DNA of 64,000 bases from Tamarix chinensis (GCA_030549775.1 CM060173.1:32544110-32608109), one strand, 5' to 3'. Shown: positions 46,801 through 59,543, counted from the stretch's first letter. Numbers and translations: made by a program. Notes: generated by a model from the letters alone, not told the origin.

Positions 46801-49800
46801 ATTCATCAGATTGACTTATCACCAACTTAAGTAGTGGAACCAACTCTCAAGCTTGGTAGTATCATTAAACATATATACCAGTAGAAACTAAGAAAAAAAT
46901 TATGGGTAATTCTGAAGAGAAATGTGGTTTCTGTATGGCAACTATCATGGCGCAATAAATTTGCATCAAGTATCAAACACACACCCTATGTCACAAGCTT
47001 ATGTCATTATGCAAGTTGTTAGGCTATTGAAAATTAAACTTGCTGCTGCAGTTTGGAAAAAGGATGGCAGCATCCCTGGGGAAAATCAGAATCCATATTA
47101 CATGTTATTTGCATTAACAATACTCTTAGATCTAATATCTCCTTGCAGACATATCCATATTACATGCTATTCACATGTGCAGTTAGTAATTGAAGTCATG
47201 CAGCTCAATACCTTGTCCCTTCCAAGGGCAGCATAGTGTTGTAAGCCATTGCATGAACCGTCCTTTGAGTGAGGAAAAAAGGATGGCAAAAGAAGAAGAA
47301 AAAGAGAGTCAGAAAAGATCTTCTGGAATTACCAAAAGGGATCAAATATATTATTGAAAGAAAACTCAGGAATCAAAATCTTCATCATTTAAAAATAACA
47401 TATAAACATGCCTGATGGACTGGCATATGAGAAACATAAGCCTCTGGAGATGAGCTTCTCAGAGCTTCAGTGATATTCATGCATGCTGCCAAGCATTGAA
47501 ATGGATCTTCCGCACCCAACCACCAGCATCGTCCTTCCAGAGGTCTATCCACAGAATCAAATATATCAGACAGATGGTTCTCTGTGAAACCTACCCGACC
47601 TTCATAGGACAATTTGTCGACTCCACCACCGTATAAGTTTGCCAAATGAACTTTCAGCCAGTGTAAACCTGACTGTCCAAGAGGACGCCCCTCTGCAAAC
47701 TCCAGTATGCCGCGGCACAGGTCAGAACCAAGATGGTTCAAATGAGGATGCATGGGATAAGCACGACCACGAAAGTCAAGGTTGTGAGGATAGTAAAAAC
47801 CTTCCTCATCCTTCATCTTTCTTGCTACCTATGATTCAGAAAATGATGAATACGTCATTCATTAATCCTCAAAAGTATTCTCAGAAGCTAGGTACTGAAT
47901 GAGGTTAAGGAAAGTTCATACAGCAAGTTTGAGTTCAATATCACAGCGCTGAGAATGCCTCTCACAATTCTCTTTTTTCACATTCTTTACTTTCCACCTC
48001 CATTTCCTAATTTCTATTTTATTATCCGTATCAGGTTCCTCTGGTAGAGGCACCTACAATGACATATTGGAATTTCAGAATCAATTAGAAATAAAAATAA
48101 AAATAACAGCTTAAGTTGAAACTTCATACATTCGGTCAGGGGTCCTGCACAAATGAAAATAGAAGGAATTCAAACAGAATGATATGAGGAGGAAAGCATC
48201 TTAAGCGGCAAGTAACTTACATCTTCACGATCTACCAAATCAGCAAGGCCTCCACCATCAGCCCACATTCTATCAATGATGCAAAGGACCCTTTTATTCA
48301 CCCTCCACTTGGTCCTTCCAAGTGTATCAAGTGCCTAATTCATGATAACCACATCGTCAATAAAAAAAAATAAAAGAAAAGGTTAAAGAAAAATAAAAAC
48401 ACATAATTGAGAGAGAGAGATAGAAGGATTGAGGGGGGGGGAGGCGTACCGTAAATAATAAATAAATAAATAAAGGAATTGAGCATAAAAGTGACTGAGC
48501 AATTTGAAATTGTCAAATACCTCAAATACAGGTTCTAACTGCTTCCGCGGAGTCCTTTTGACTGCCTCCCGTTGTTGCCTTGCTCCATGTGTACGCATTA
48601 CGTAGGACGGAAGGAACAAATATGCTCCTTTATCATATCTATCAAAAATAAGCCAATAAGAACCAGATATTGAGATATCATATTTGTACTTTCTCCAGAA
48701 ACTCATCCGGACAACCAATCCTCTCTCCTACTGAAAAGATAAGGAAGAAGAAGCAAAGGCAACCAATAGCAAAGCAGAATGCAAAGATCAGGCCTGGCCT
48801 AGGGCCCCCAAAATCTTAGGCACCCCAAATCTTAAATAGTATTGAGATAGACATAGGCATAGACATATATACAACAGATATTTCTGTTGTGTAGGGAGTG
48901 TGGCATAGTCCTACTACACGTAGGTTGCGAGATTTAATCTCCCAAAACATTTTAGACTTTTAAACTAAGGACCCCTAACCGATTATAAAATATATAATAA
49001 ACATATCAAATGAAATCAAGGCATTGAAGTTGGACGAGAGGTTAACAGGTGTACTGGGTCATTGTTTGCCAGCCTTCAAGTCTTTCAACTGATATCCTTA
49101 TTATTATTTATCACATATTCACATTTTGATGAATGGGTTTATAAATTTATTCAACATGTTTGTAAAGGCCCTAAAGTCTATAGGGTAGGCCCTGGCTAAG
49201 ATAAAGCAAGACTGCAATATAACACTACTGACTGCTTCTAAATGTTCTCATAATACCTACAACTACAAGGAGATAGCATCATGCCCCATGTTTAACGATA
49301 AAGCAGGTTTGACTATGGTCCATAACAGTGATTTACAAACAAATTCAAAAGAAAAAAAAGCAGACGGAGTGTCTTTCTATCTTATAATTGAAAAATGCTA
49401 TAGCTAGTAGCAACAATATGTTAAACCATAGGTGTAGATGATAACCTAGCATAGTATAACAAAAATAAATTATGCAACCCAAATGAGGCACAAATAATAA
49501 AGCTGTTTACGAAAACAAATAAAGAAAAATATACATACCCTGTCCATGCCAATGGAGGAAGTAGCATTGGCATGTAAGGAATCACCATATGCCTAGCCTG
49601 CTTGGACAGCAAAAATACAAATTAAGTATTTTGAAGGCCACAGTCTCATGCAAGAAACCCTCTAATTTCATTTCAAATGACAATTGATGTTCCTCTCTAA
49701 ATTTAAGAGAACTGGGCAGCAAGCATTTTAATGGAATCAGAATCCCTCTGAAGGAGGAAATGTACATACAGTTTTCTCCAAGCCCTTCCGAACCAGCGGG

Positions 49801-51888
49801 TCACATTCGATCACCCCATATCTTCTACTCCCTTTCCTGATGAAGAAAATGAAACATGATATTCACAGCAGTCATGCACTAACATAATTACGCTTTGTAT
49901 AAGTCTTAATTAAACCAAGCAGGACAGAGCTTCTTACATTGTATCTGTAGTGACTTGCTTAAGGGTGTGTATAAATGCAGGACGAATGTCTAAGGGACAA
50001 TCCCCCAACTGATCAACTGGAGGATGTATATATGCTGTTTCTATCAGCAATTGAATCAATCGACAACCTACCTGGATAAGTAGAATGTAGTGATGCGACA
50101 TAGCCATTGTAATGGTCATCAAGAGAACAAAAGCAAAAGCCACTTACACTAGGGGATACCCAAAAGAAGGGAAATGAAAGGAAGGTATCCAAACCTTGAC
50201 TTGATTATCCTGGCCCCATGGCTTTGCCTCATCATGGTGCTTGACAATTTCCCTGACCTTGTGCACTTTTTGCTTTTTCATCAAATTGTTAACTTTTTTC
50301 TTCAGTCTCTCCTTTGCTTTTGCATCATCCTCAAAGTTCTCATTAGATTTGCTGTTAGTTGCATTCTTCCGCTTTGACTTTTCTAAGAATCTGTGCAGTC
50401 TAGCCTGATCATCCGGAAACTAATTAATCCCAAATGCCCACAAGTGATATGCATAAAATGCCACAACAAAGCAGTTCTTCTGCATATTGGTGATAGGTGG
50501 GGGAAGATAATAAACTAAAGAACCTAGAGAAAAGTATGCCTATCAGAACCAATAGAATTAAACTATCTTGATTATTGCCATATTACATTTTGGTTGGGAT
50601 CTAACATAGTCAACTCAATGAATACAGGGCATAGGTACATCTAACATGATGAATGCAGTGAAAGCTGGAAGTATGTAACAGACTGAAAAGCCCAGCCAGC
50701 CAAAAAATAAGTTCACAATCTACTATTCAAAACTAAGGTATACAATAAGAATCGTCCATGATCAATTTGAAAAGTTATAGCTGGAACTGACCGGCAATAG
50801 CTTTAACAGAGTTAAGCAATGGGTGTTAATGGGTAATAGTAATTGTTATACAACTTAGATCCAATCAGTTAAGTACTTGATCCAAAAACAATAAACTTGA
50901 ACTCTTTGGTTATATCAATCAGAACAATAGATAAGAACTTTAATAAGTAGGCAAATTTAACCATATTACGTACCAAGAAAAAGCAAAGCACAAAATCAAC
51001 TAACATCAGCACTTTCATACCCGTATTCAAATAAGCCACAAACAGAATGAAACCCATACAACAATATCATAAGCCCATAAGCCCACATACCTCATGCTCA
51101 ATAGCATCACCAATTTGCAAAGCAGCTTGGATAACCCTACAATTACCATGACCACCCCCAGTCATCAATATCCCCATCAATTTATGCATTGTGATAACAG
51201 CCATCTTATCAGCAGGCAAGTGATCAAAATAAGGAGCATAAGCCCCTCGGTTCTTCCCCTGCTTACACAAATCGTGCTCAACTTGAATTGCATCCCTTAA
51301 AGGCTCAAACCAACCTAGAAACAAAGACTTAATGTACGGCAAATTAGGAGCAAGTTTTTGCTCACACATATCCTCTAGCAATTCTTGGTATTCTTTAGCT
51401 GCCTGTTCCCAAGCTTCTGTCTCCATTTTAACTTGTCTCCTCCTGAGTTCATTGTACTTCCATAACCCCATACCGGCCACCGTTCTAGGCTTCTTAGGTC
51501 CCAATATTTCTGATTCGTTTCTAACATCTTTGCTGATTACTTGCACCGATTCGTGAATTTCTTCGTCCTCTTCGGACGACGTCGCCACAGCTGCCTCAGC
51601 AACACTGGCATAACACCTTGGGTAATAGAAAAACCCAGAAATTCTATATGGGTTCTGAGAAAATAAGGAATTAGATATGCCCACTTCACCAATTTGACAA
51701 GCGGATCTTCCAATCTGAAAATAACTTGTTACCAAATGCCGGGAAGAAGTCTGACAATTTCCAATATTCTCGGGAGAAGTCAATCCTCGAAAAAATTTAC
51801 TTGGTCTGAAAGCAGGTGAGCTGAATGAAGAATTTGAAGAGATCTTCGACGTCCTCAAAGAACTCAACTTTCTAACACTTTTCCACAT
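43807..51888 (-). CDS. RPOT: Phage-type organellar RNA polymerase (RPOT), 18 coding exons
   Basis: Exons in transcript order: 51888-51091, 50419-50195, 50071-49938, 49836-49770, 49597-49539, 48638-48521, 48334-48221, 48053-47922, 47828-47412, 47262-47212, 46247-46177, 45969-45885, 45472-45320, 45126-45052, 44834-44745, 44641-44594, 44242-44128, 44021-43807. They join in frame to 988 residues, the usual plant RPOT length. It transcribes mitochondrial and/or plastid genes as a single-subunit T7-like enzyme. Catalytic residues: Asp689 (DGSCNG), Lys764 and Tyr772 ([11 protein letters not shown], the eight-residue spacing of T7 Lys631/Tyr639), and Asp921 (HDSYW). It ends in the family PYFFN. The N terminus is rich in Ser/Arg and fits an organelle presequence. 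The start is MW; an in-frame TGA lies two codons upstream. Internal phrases such as [10 protein letters not shown] look closest to RpoTmp, but the paralogue is not certain. All introns are GT-AG except the ninth. Confidence 0.95.
45562..45800. mobile_element. Stowaway-like (Tc1/mariner) MITE remnant in RPOT intron 12
   Basis: It begins ctccctccgtatcaaaaagaaag, the plant mariner-type CTCCCTCCGT terminus. Around 45780-45800 the sequence ttatacaaagaaagtaatacgc is a degenerate inverted copy (read on the other strand: gcgtattactttctttgtata). The interior is AT-rich and non-coding. The right terminus is decayed, so the end is approximate. It lies within the intron between the exons at 45885 and 45472, well away from both splice sites. 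Confidence 0.5.
47406..47411 (-). other. Non-canonical GC splice donor, RPOT intron 9
   Basis: On the minus strand exon 9 ends ...CCAGTCCATCAG and the intron begins gcatgt. Exon 10 (47262-47212) begins GAC, encoding the catalytic Asp of DGSCNG. Joining at this point gives the family sequence [15 protein letters not shown] with no gain or loss. The nearest GT downstream would add four bases and break the frame. The acceptor is a normal AG (ctcaaag). Confidence 0.85.
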
Positions 51889-52785
51889 TGTTCAATGACC
51901 AGAGTGGAGATTTTCTAGATAGTAAAAACTAGAACGGAAGAAACAATTCCAGGTTTTACCTTCGATTAATGCCCAGCGGAGGGGAAAAAACCGGGGGAGG
52001 GGGTCCGAATATCCAAGGTTGTCAAATATTTCGACAGAGGAGTGTCGACAGGTGATTATTAATGGGAAAAGGATTGATGAGATTGAGATTTGGAGAATGG
52101 CAAAGGATGGGCAAAAGAGCGACCAGATCGCCAGGCAGAGAGCGCGTACAAGCAGCCACCTTTAACCCCTCCTTAAACCCTATTGCTCCCACTTCTTCTC
52201 ACAAGTCACAGCCATACAAACTCAGATTTGTCTTATTTCTAGTAATTTATTATAATGCTATGGCCAATAGAGATCTGTCCCGGCCCGTCAGGCACCGACC
52301 GTTACTCAGAAACTAGTATTTAGTTGATATTTCAAGGGCAGGTAACGTTAGATACACACCTCATTTGCTAATTTCATGCTCTATAAAAATTTAAAAAAAT
52401 TACCTTTTTACACCTCTATCTATTTACCCTGCACACATATCCTTCTATCTTCTCTTTTCACATATTTTTCTAACTCTCTTAAATTGTACCAAATTTTTTT
52501 TATATAAAAAATCGATGGATTATTATTTCACGACAAATATAAAAATAGAAGAAATTATAATAATTAATTTTTTTTATCAAATTTAAAGTCTACAGAAGAA
52601 CCATCTGGAGTCAATAGCAAAGCTACGGATGAATCACCCAAATATGTGACAAATACATGAGCGAACCACCTGTCCCAAGTGGACGGCCAATGGGCCACTC
52701 ATTTGAAGCTCAAGCAAGCGGATGGGTGATCCACCTGTAGCCTCCATTTGGCAGCGGGTGGTCCACCCATAGTTGGTAAGGATAC
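51889..52785. other. RPOT upstream region and unassigned sequence
   Basis: 51889-52320 holds the RPOT 5' leader and promoter (minus strand); a TGA in the leader two codons before the ATG closes the frame. 52062-52316 has an open frame on the plus strand without recognisable similarity. 52320-52600 is AT/pyrimidine rich. 52600-52780 has a repeated phrase of the type ggtgatccacctg / ggtggtccaccc. No further gene is seen. Confidence 0.4.
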
Positions 52786-54813
52786 TATTCAATATTTAGG
52801 ATTTTTTATGTTATTTGTTTGTATGGCTATACGTGTTTTTGAAAGTTATTGAAAGAAAGTAAGAATAGGTTGATATTGATATTTATGATGATATGAATGT
52901 TATTGAAAGAAAGTAAGAATGTGTAAGAGGTACCATTATTATTTATTGAGGGTATAAAATGATGGTTGAATGATAATAATGCCATATTTGCGGAAATATA
53001 TATTATGGTATGAAATATGGGTTGAGTGATGATAATGTCATATTTGTGGAATTATATATCTTATGGTATGAATTTTGGTTGAATGAGTTTTGATAAATTG
53101 ACTTAAGGATTCTCATGAGGTATAATGATAAATGGGAGACTTAGAAAAATAATATGTGTGGAAGGTATAAGATTGTATAAAATAAGGGTTTTTATTTATG
53201 CTTAAAGGGTAACTTGATCATTATGGGATAATAAGAAAATTTAGTATTTTATGTGTTAGGAGGTTTAAAATATGATAGTAATAACATGAGAAGTTCATGG
53301 AAGTATTATTGTTATTTGGGGTCCTTAAATGATTTAATGACTAATTTGGGGCAAGCTATCTTGTAATGATACCATTATTCCATGTTTAAGACTTAGACGT
53401 TATCAATTGGAATTAGTAATCATGAAAATTTCATGGGAAGTGTTACGAAAATTCTATGGAACTTGAGTATTGGATATTTCTATGATTAACATATTTGGAT
53501 GAGATTATTAAAAGCATACTTATGGGAATTAGGTTGTGCATATTGGGTATGATAAAAATGAGGGGATTTGGAGATGATATAATATAAGTTGTGCGGACTG
53601 ATCAACATAGGATAATGAATACTAAAGGGAGTGTAATTAGGGTTTGAAAGGTCTTAAGGACTTAGACTTATGTTATATGTATATCTGTTTTGAATGTGTC
53701 CTATGCCTGAGAATCACTCTTGAATAAGATACTAATCACTTAAAAAGAAAGGGCACGTGATTAGGGCCAAGGTGATCTATTTTTCTATATCTATATATAT
53801 GTATCTCGTTCTACCGGGGAGAATAGTGGCTTAGGAGTGTTTTACCCTGATAAGATGTTTTTAATCTCTATTCCACTAAAAAGAATAATGGATTGGGTGT
53901 GTTGTCCCCGAGAGTTTCAGACCGTTCCACCAGTTTAAGAATAGTGGGGTTCCTACTCATCGTGAAATGAAAACGTATCATCATAACCTATGGAAAAGAT
54001 ACTAATGATTTACAGTGGAAGAATGCGTGAGTCAGGGCAAAGGTGATCTATTTTCTATATGTATATGTATTCCTGTTCCATCAGGTAGAGTAGTGGCTTG
54101 GGAGCGTTTTGCCCAAAGAAGATGTTTTAATCTCCATTCCACCGGAAAGAATAGTAGCTCGGGTGTGTTGTCCCCGAGAGTTTCAGACCATTCCACCGAT
54201 TTAAGAATAATGGGGTTCCTACACTCAACATATATAAAAGAATGAAAATGGATTATACTTAGTAAAGGGATTTGGATCGTAATATGCCTTATGAGATATT
54301 TCATTTACTTGGTCATTTCCCTTATTATCTAATGTAAAAGCATATGCTATTTGTATTCCTATTTTGATAGTATTGTTCCTTTACTCAGTATGTAACCTAC
54401 TGACCACCCATTTTATGAATGCTGCTAATTCCCACAAGCAGAACTGCCCTATTTTGCAGGCGATTGATGATTATTAGCTTGATTTGCTTGCCTTGGGTGA
54501 GCGCTAAACAAATTAGTAAAGGGTATGGTTATCCGGATATCTCTATCTCTCTCTTTGGATTCCCAATCCTTTGTTTTCACTATTTATTCCCTTCTCTCTC
54601 TTTCATATCTTGTATCGTGGTAGAATCAAGTGCTTCACATGCCTGATTATTAGGTATAAGGTTACTTTTGCTTTGCACCCGACATGGACTGAGCATAGGG
54701 GGTGCATCTTCTATGTTGGATGCAGCGTGACATATCTACGTTTTGTGTTTTGGCTTCCATTATTAACTTTTTAAAATGAATTTTTTAAAGTTTCAAAAAT
54801 TGGGGGTGTTACA
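52786..54813 (+). mobile_element. 5'-truncated Tekay-like LTR (plus)
   Basis: It ends aaaaattgggggtgttaca at 54813, the same terminus as the LTRs ending at 11009 and 37291. It carries the ccaccg...gaatagtgg cassettes and the phrase tactcagtatgtaacctactgacc near 54380 (compare 10550). A duplication of about 271 bp is visible: ggtgatctattttt... at 53772 and again at 54043, each with two cassettes and gtgttgtccccgagagtttcagacc. The left end lacks an LTR start, so it is truncated near 52786. What follows is Mutator-like transposase, not a primer site. Confidence 0.7.
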
Positions 54814-54837
54814 AGAAGAATGAAAGTCGATAGAGAA

Positions 54838-55650
54838 ATTGACCGCGATAAATGTGAAACCGATGGAGACCATCGATAAATTACAACGGGGTAATGGTGA
54901 TATTGCTGCAACACTTAGGACAATTTACAATTCAAGACACAAGTTGAGGGTGCAGAAGTTGGGCGTGTGTATAGTTATGCAGCAGCTATTACATTTGATG
55001 GAAACCAATGACTAAAGGTATTGGTATCGTAGGTATCCAGACTTTGATATGGTCAGTGATATTATTATATTTGCACATCCTGATTCCATTGCTATTTTGC
55101 ATACATTCCCATATGTCATTTGCTTAGATTTCAAAACCAATAGGTACAACCTTCCTTTCTTGGAAGTTGTTGGTTTTGTGTCAAGTGGTAGGAATTTTAC
55201 CATTGTTTTGGCATTCATGGAAAGGGGAAAGAAAAATAATTATCAATGGGTGCTTGATAAGGTGAAGAGGATGATGGAGCCTCATAAACCAAATGTTGTC
55301 ATCACTGACAGATAACCGAGTGTGACAGAAGTAGTGCCTAAGGTATTTCCTAATGCAGCCCCCTCTTATGCAGATGGTATATTGGCAAGAATGTTCTCTC
55401 ATATGCAACAAAAAAAATTAAGATCTGCAGCATCCAAAGAACATTTCATGATCCAAGGGATGAAGATTGTGAAGGCAACCACATTGTATACATATGAGAA
55501 TGAGATTTTATTGATGCAAGACAAATGGAGTTGATTTTCTCATTTGATACAATATGTCTATGACACTTGGTTGAATCCTTATAAAGAGAGGTTTGTTTTC
55601 GTGTGGGTTGACCAGGAGCTTCACTTTGGTACTTATATGACCAACATGTA
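54838..55650 (+). pseudogene. Mutator-like (MULE) transposase fragment
   Basis: Plus-strand translation gives the central DDE region of a MuDR/FAR1-type transposase: RYPDFDMVSDIIIFAHPDS, the TFPYVICLDFKTNRYNLP segment (first Asp), LEVVGF, NNYQWVLDKVKRMM, VVITDR (second Asp), then VFPNA. Further on come DTWLNPYKERFVFVW and a LHFGTYMTN-like segment. In-frame stops lie at 55012-55014 (TGA), 55314-55316 (TAA) and near 55533, and the zinc-finger and N-terminal parts are missing. No terminal inverted repeats were found. The fragment lies immediately after an LTR end, so the LTR element may have inserted into, or recombined with, the MULE. Confidence 0.8.
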
Positions 55651-55651
55651 A

Positions 55652-56272
55652 AATTTTATTAACTTTCTCATAAAGAGTAAATCATAATACCTCACAAGAG
55701 GCAGCATACCCACATTTTACATAATTATAAAAAATATCCAAAAAGCATACTTAAGCACAAAGCATGAACCATAACCACAAACAATATTCATGGATCAATA
55801 TATGTAAACATCCAGTCTCAAATTCAATAATAAAACATACTAGTCAACTTCTCATCATTTCAAGGTACAAAGTCATATTTTATTAGTTGAATACGTTCTC
55901 AACACAATGGTAGGACACTAACGAAAATACCAAAACAACAATCCAAAACAATACTAGGGCAAGGCACCAAGGTATCTACTAAACCGAAAAACTCAAAACA
56001 AACCAAGGTAGGGCTCTAAGGCAACTACCGAACCAACAAATTCATCACAACACCAAGGTAGGGCATTGAGGCAACTACTGAACCAACAAATCAATTTCTT
56101 TTGTTTTATTATACAACAAATGTTTTCATTATTACTTATTTACTCGAGGAGGATACAATCAACCTAGGGACACAGTGGTACACCTGGTCATATTGGCACC
56201 CGAAGGTAACACAATACTCGTACCTCAAACTTAGGGATATAGCAATATGCCTGGTTATACCAGCACATAAGG
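55652..56272 (-). mobile_element. Truncated minus-strand LTR fragment
   Basis: This has the repeated aaggta(g)gg...caactac(c/t)(g/a)aaccaac motif, which resembles 20440-20600 in the LTR at 12586-23190, in the same orientation. No boundaries are clear; it ends where the next LTR edge begins. Confidence 0.5.
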
Positions 56273-58717
56273 TATAACACTCCCAAATTTACTAGTGAAA
56301 ATTTTCGTTTAATTAAAAGGGTTTAACAGAAGTGAAAAGATAAAACCGTCAACTCGGGGGCATTATTGCCACACCTAGTACCAGATCGGTTCACTCCTAT
56401 TGTTCTAGTACTAAGTGCTAAGGCTAAACAAGGTTATCATTAAACACAAGACATTAATAAAAACACAAGTTGTTAGTAAAGCACAAGTCATACAGAAATC
56501 AGAGTGTGGTTTAGGATTACAATCCAAAGAGTACATGACTAGAGTTTTTTCAAAACATAAAGCATCGTACGATATAACATAACTAAAATAAAATAATACA
56601 TGATCCAAAAAGAAAACAGAGGATGGCAGGGTCACTCTCGATTCCTAGATCAGGTCTAGGCTCCATGCTTAGCCCCACCCGATGCTTGGTAAGTGTCGTA
56701 GGCATCGTAGACGTCGTCCCCTACCTGCACAAACTCAGATGGGTCTTCTGCTTGTGGGAATGAGCAACACCCATGAAACGGGTGATCAATACGCTATGTA
56801 CTAAGTAAGGTTACAGATGTGCTAAGGCCAGCATACAAAACACATAACACAGTATATATGGCATAATCACATGAGCAACATGTAGTAAAACAGAAGATAA
56901 AGGCTAGCTACGGTCCAGATAGACTTATTCTTTAGATCTCTAGTAAATATATAGTCGATTCACATCATAGTCTTTAACAATCTAGGTGAGTGCGGGAACC
57001 CCACTATTATAGCTGGTGGACCGGTCATGCAGGGCAAAATACTCCTGGCCACTATTATTTGTCGGTGGACCAGTCATGTAGGGCAAAATGATCCTGGCTA
57101 CTATTATTTGCTGGTGGACCAATCTGGCCCCGACTCACATAGTGTTTCACTGTAATTACTTCGTGTATTTTCCATGTCTTATCACAATTATGTTTGGTTT
57201 GTTGAGCACAAAAACCCCCACTATTATAGCCGGTGGATCGGTCATGTAGGGAAAAATGCGTCTGGCCACTATTATTCATCGATGGACCGGTCATGCAGGG
57301 CACCCCGGCTCCTAGCCACTATTATTCACCGGTGGACTGGTATGGGCTCGGCTCAACAATCTTTCTCTTTAAATAGATAGTATTTGATTCGTGTTTTATT
57401 CAATAAGCAATTCGCCCTTGAAATGCATGTCACCAACATTCTACCTCTATCCTCTTAAGGGGGCATGTCCCATATCTTGAGACTTATGCGCCCCTTATCA
57501 CGCTCCGACATCCATTCCCCCTTAAACTTACACAAAATGAAAAATCTCAACTCCTAAGGGTGTGGGTTAAGGCCTAACACCTCATGACATCAAACTCCAC
57601 CTACTATCACCCTTTAGGGTTTTCCTTTGAAAACCCTAATTGGACCTATGTGGCCCAACTTTCTCCCACTTACACTATCATTACTTTATTCCTCGCCCCG
57701 CACCTTGTCTCAATTAGATCACATCCCAAAATATATCACTTTACCTCTCGACTTCGTATGTGACCTGAAAAACCCTAGTTGACCACCTCAAACCCTAGTA
57801 CCTTTCTTCTCCCACAAGTAACCTCTCTCTTTTCACCCAAAATCTCTTCTCTCCCATGGAACCCATACTCACCCCTTGTATAATAAATTTCCACTCTTGA
57901 CCTGTACTTCACTCTCCCTTAATCATTTTTACTTCCACATTTTCAAAATTACTACTTCCTCCCAAAACCCTAATTGGGTCCCTTATACACCCTTACACCA
58001 ACCTACGTACTATTTTTCATCCCAAGTCTCCAATCACTCCACAACTCTCCCCTTAGCTTATTTACACCTTAAGTCAACTTTTCTCACGTAAAGATCACCC
58101 CCATGCAAGTTTTATCCATCCCATGCAAACACCCAAAGTCCCCATGTAAATTTTAGGATTCCCATGCATGGTTCCCATCTCACATTCATTTTGGTCATTC
58201 CTTCCTCTTTAATTCCCTCTCATGGATCATGAGGTATTTTGGTCAACCTCATATCCCTCTTAGTGAACTCATTTCCCATTCCTTTTTTTTTGGTCCTTTC
58301 ATTCCCATATCATATTATCAATTACCCTATCATGCATGTCTTAGAGGGCTATATCATATAACACCATAATCACCATATAGACATATCATACTCACGTCAT
58401 AAGAAACACATACAAACATACCTCAACTCCAAGCTACGCTACACATAAGACAAGTTAACGACAATCATATGATACATGACATAGCATGATATATAGCATC
58501 TAAAGCATATAAGTCACACAACACACATGGGCCTTAGCTACATCCTTACCTAAAACGACGCTGGGCTTGGAGCACGCTCCTACGACTCCTTAGGGTTTTG
58601 GCTCGATTCACCTATAAGAAGGAAAATACTAAGGATTAGTTTCCCTCCTACCAAAAGTACCAGTAATCCTTATTTTAGTCTAAGATTAGGGTTATTATTA
58701 TTAAAGGGAGCATTACA
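56273..58717 (-). mobile_element. Minus-strand Tekay-like LTR
   Basis: The left edge tataacactcccaaatttact resembles the minus-strand LTR ends at 26371 and 12586. The right edge gcattaca at 58717 is, on the minus strand, an LTR start (tgtaatgc). Inside are several ccactattat...ggtgga(c/t)(c/t)gg cassettes (57001-57340), a gtactaagtaaggtta phrase near 56800 (reverse of the ...ttactcagta phrase in plus copies), and a pyrimidine-rich stretch (57800-58300). It is about 2.45 kb, shorter than the 3.2-kb reference, so probably of a related subfamily or internally deleted. Small frames here are shadows. Confidence 0.65.
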
Positions 58718-59286
58718 TGTGAAAACTAGAGTTTTTATCTTCAAGTTAGCCTACTAGATATTACTAGTCAAAATATGTTTATTTTAATATTTATTGCTAT
58801 ACTTATATTATTAAACCTAATAACTTTATTCTTCTAATAATAGTACTAATACTAATTGTAGCAAAATAGTGATAATAATAAAAATAATAGTAGTGCTAAT
58901 GCTTATAGTAATAGAAACCCTAGCATTTTTAAGGCTAAGGCTAATAATAGTGTTAGGGTTAAAATAATAATATAATAATTGCAATACCAACAAAGTACTA
59001 ATATTCCTAAAATTAATAATGATAACAATTATATTTTGAATAATAATAATATAAGTGTTCAAATGTTTTTGTCGCAATAATAGTAACAAAATAATAACAA
59101 TAATAATAGTGATAACTAATAATGATACCATAGTAATAATGTTAGTGATAAAGGCATTAGGAATAATATTAGCGATATTCTAATATTAAATAGTAAAATA
59201 CTAAGGCTTAAGTATTCTTCTTCTTTAACGACAAAATGATAATACGCCAACTTCGGTTTAAATAAAATTAATAATAATAAAAGTGC

Positions 59287-59354
<68 letters not shown>

Positions 59355-59460
59355 CAAGGGTCTAAATATTTATATTAATAAATAAACGTGATAATGGACA
59401 AAGTTAGTATTAACAACATTAGCAAGGAAATAATGATAATGATAATGGTAATAATAATAG
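58718..59460. other. AT-rich trinucleotide-repeat region
   Basis: Mostly AAT/ATA-type imperfect trinucleotide repeats (58790-59180 and 59390-59460) with no gene. This is the host sequence interrupted by the hAT element, since the same AAT-rich character resumes after 63804. Confidence 0.6.
59286..59354. repeat. (TAG)n microsatellite
   Basis: About 23 uninterrupted TAG units. A long perfect run of this kind is likely to vary in length between individuals. Confidence 0.95.
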
Positions 59461-59543
59461 CAGTGGTGGAGCCATGGCTTCCGCATGGTGTCCCGGGACA
59501 CCACGGAGCCCTGGCTGGAATGTAAATTTTTTGCTTGATTTTT

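Noticed and set aside
52062..52316. 84-codon plus-strand frame upstream of RPOT
   Set aside because: No recognisable domain, and it overlaps the probable RPOT promoter.
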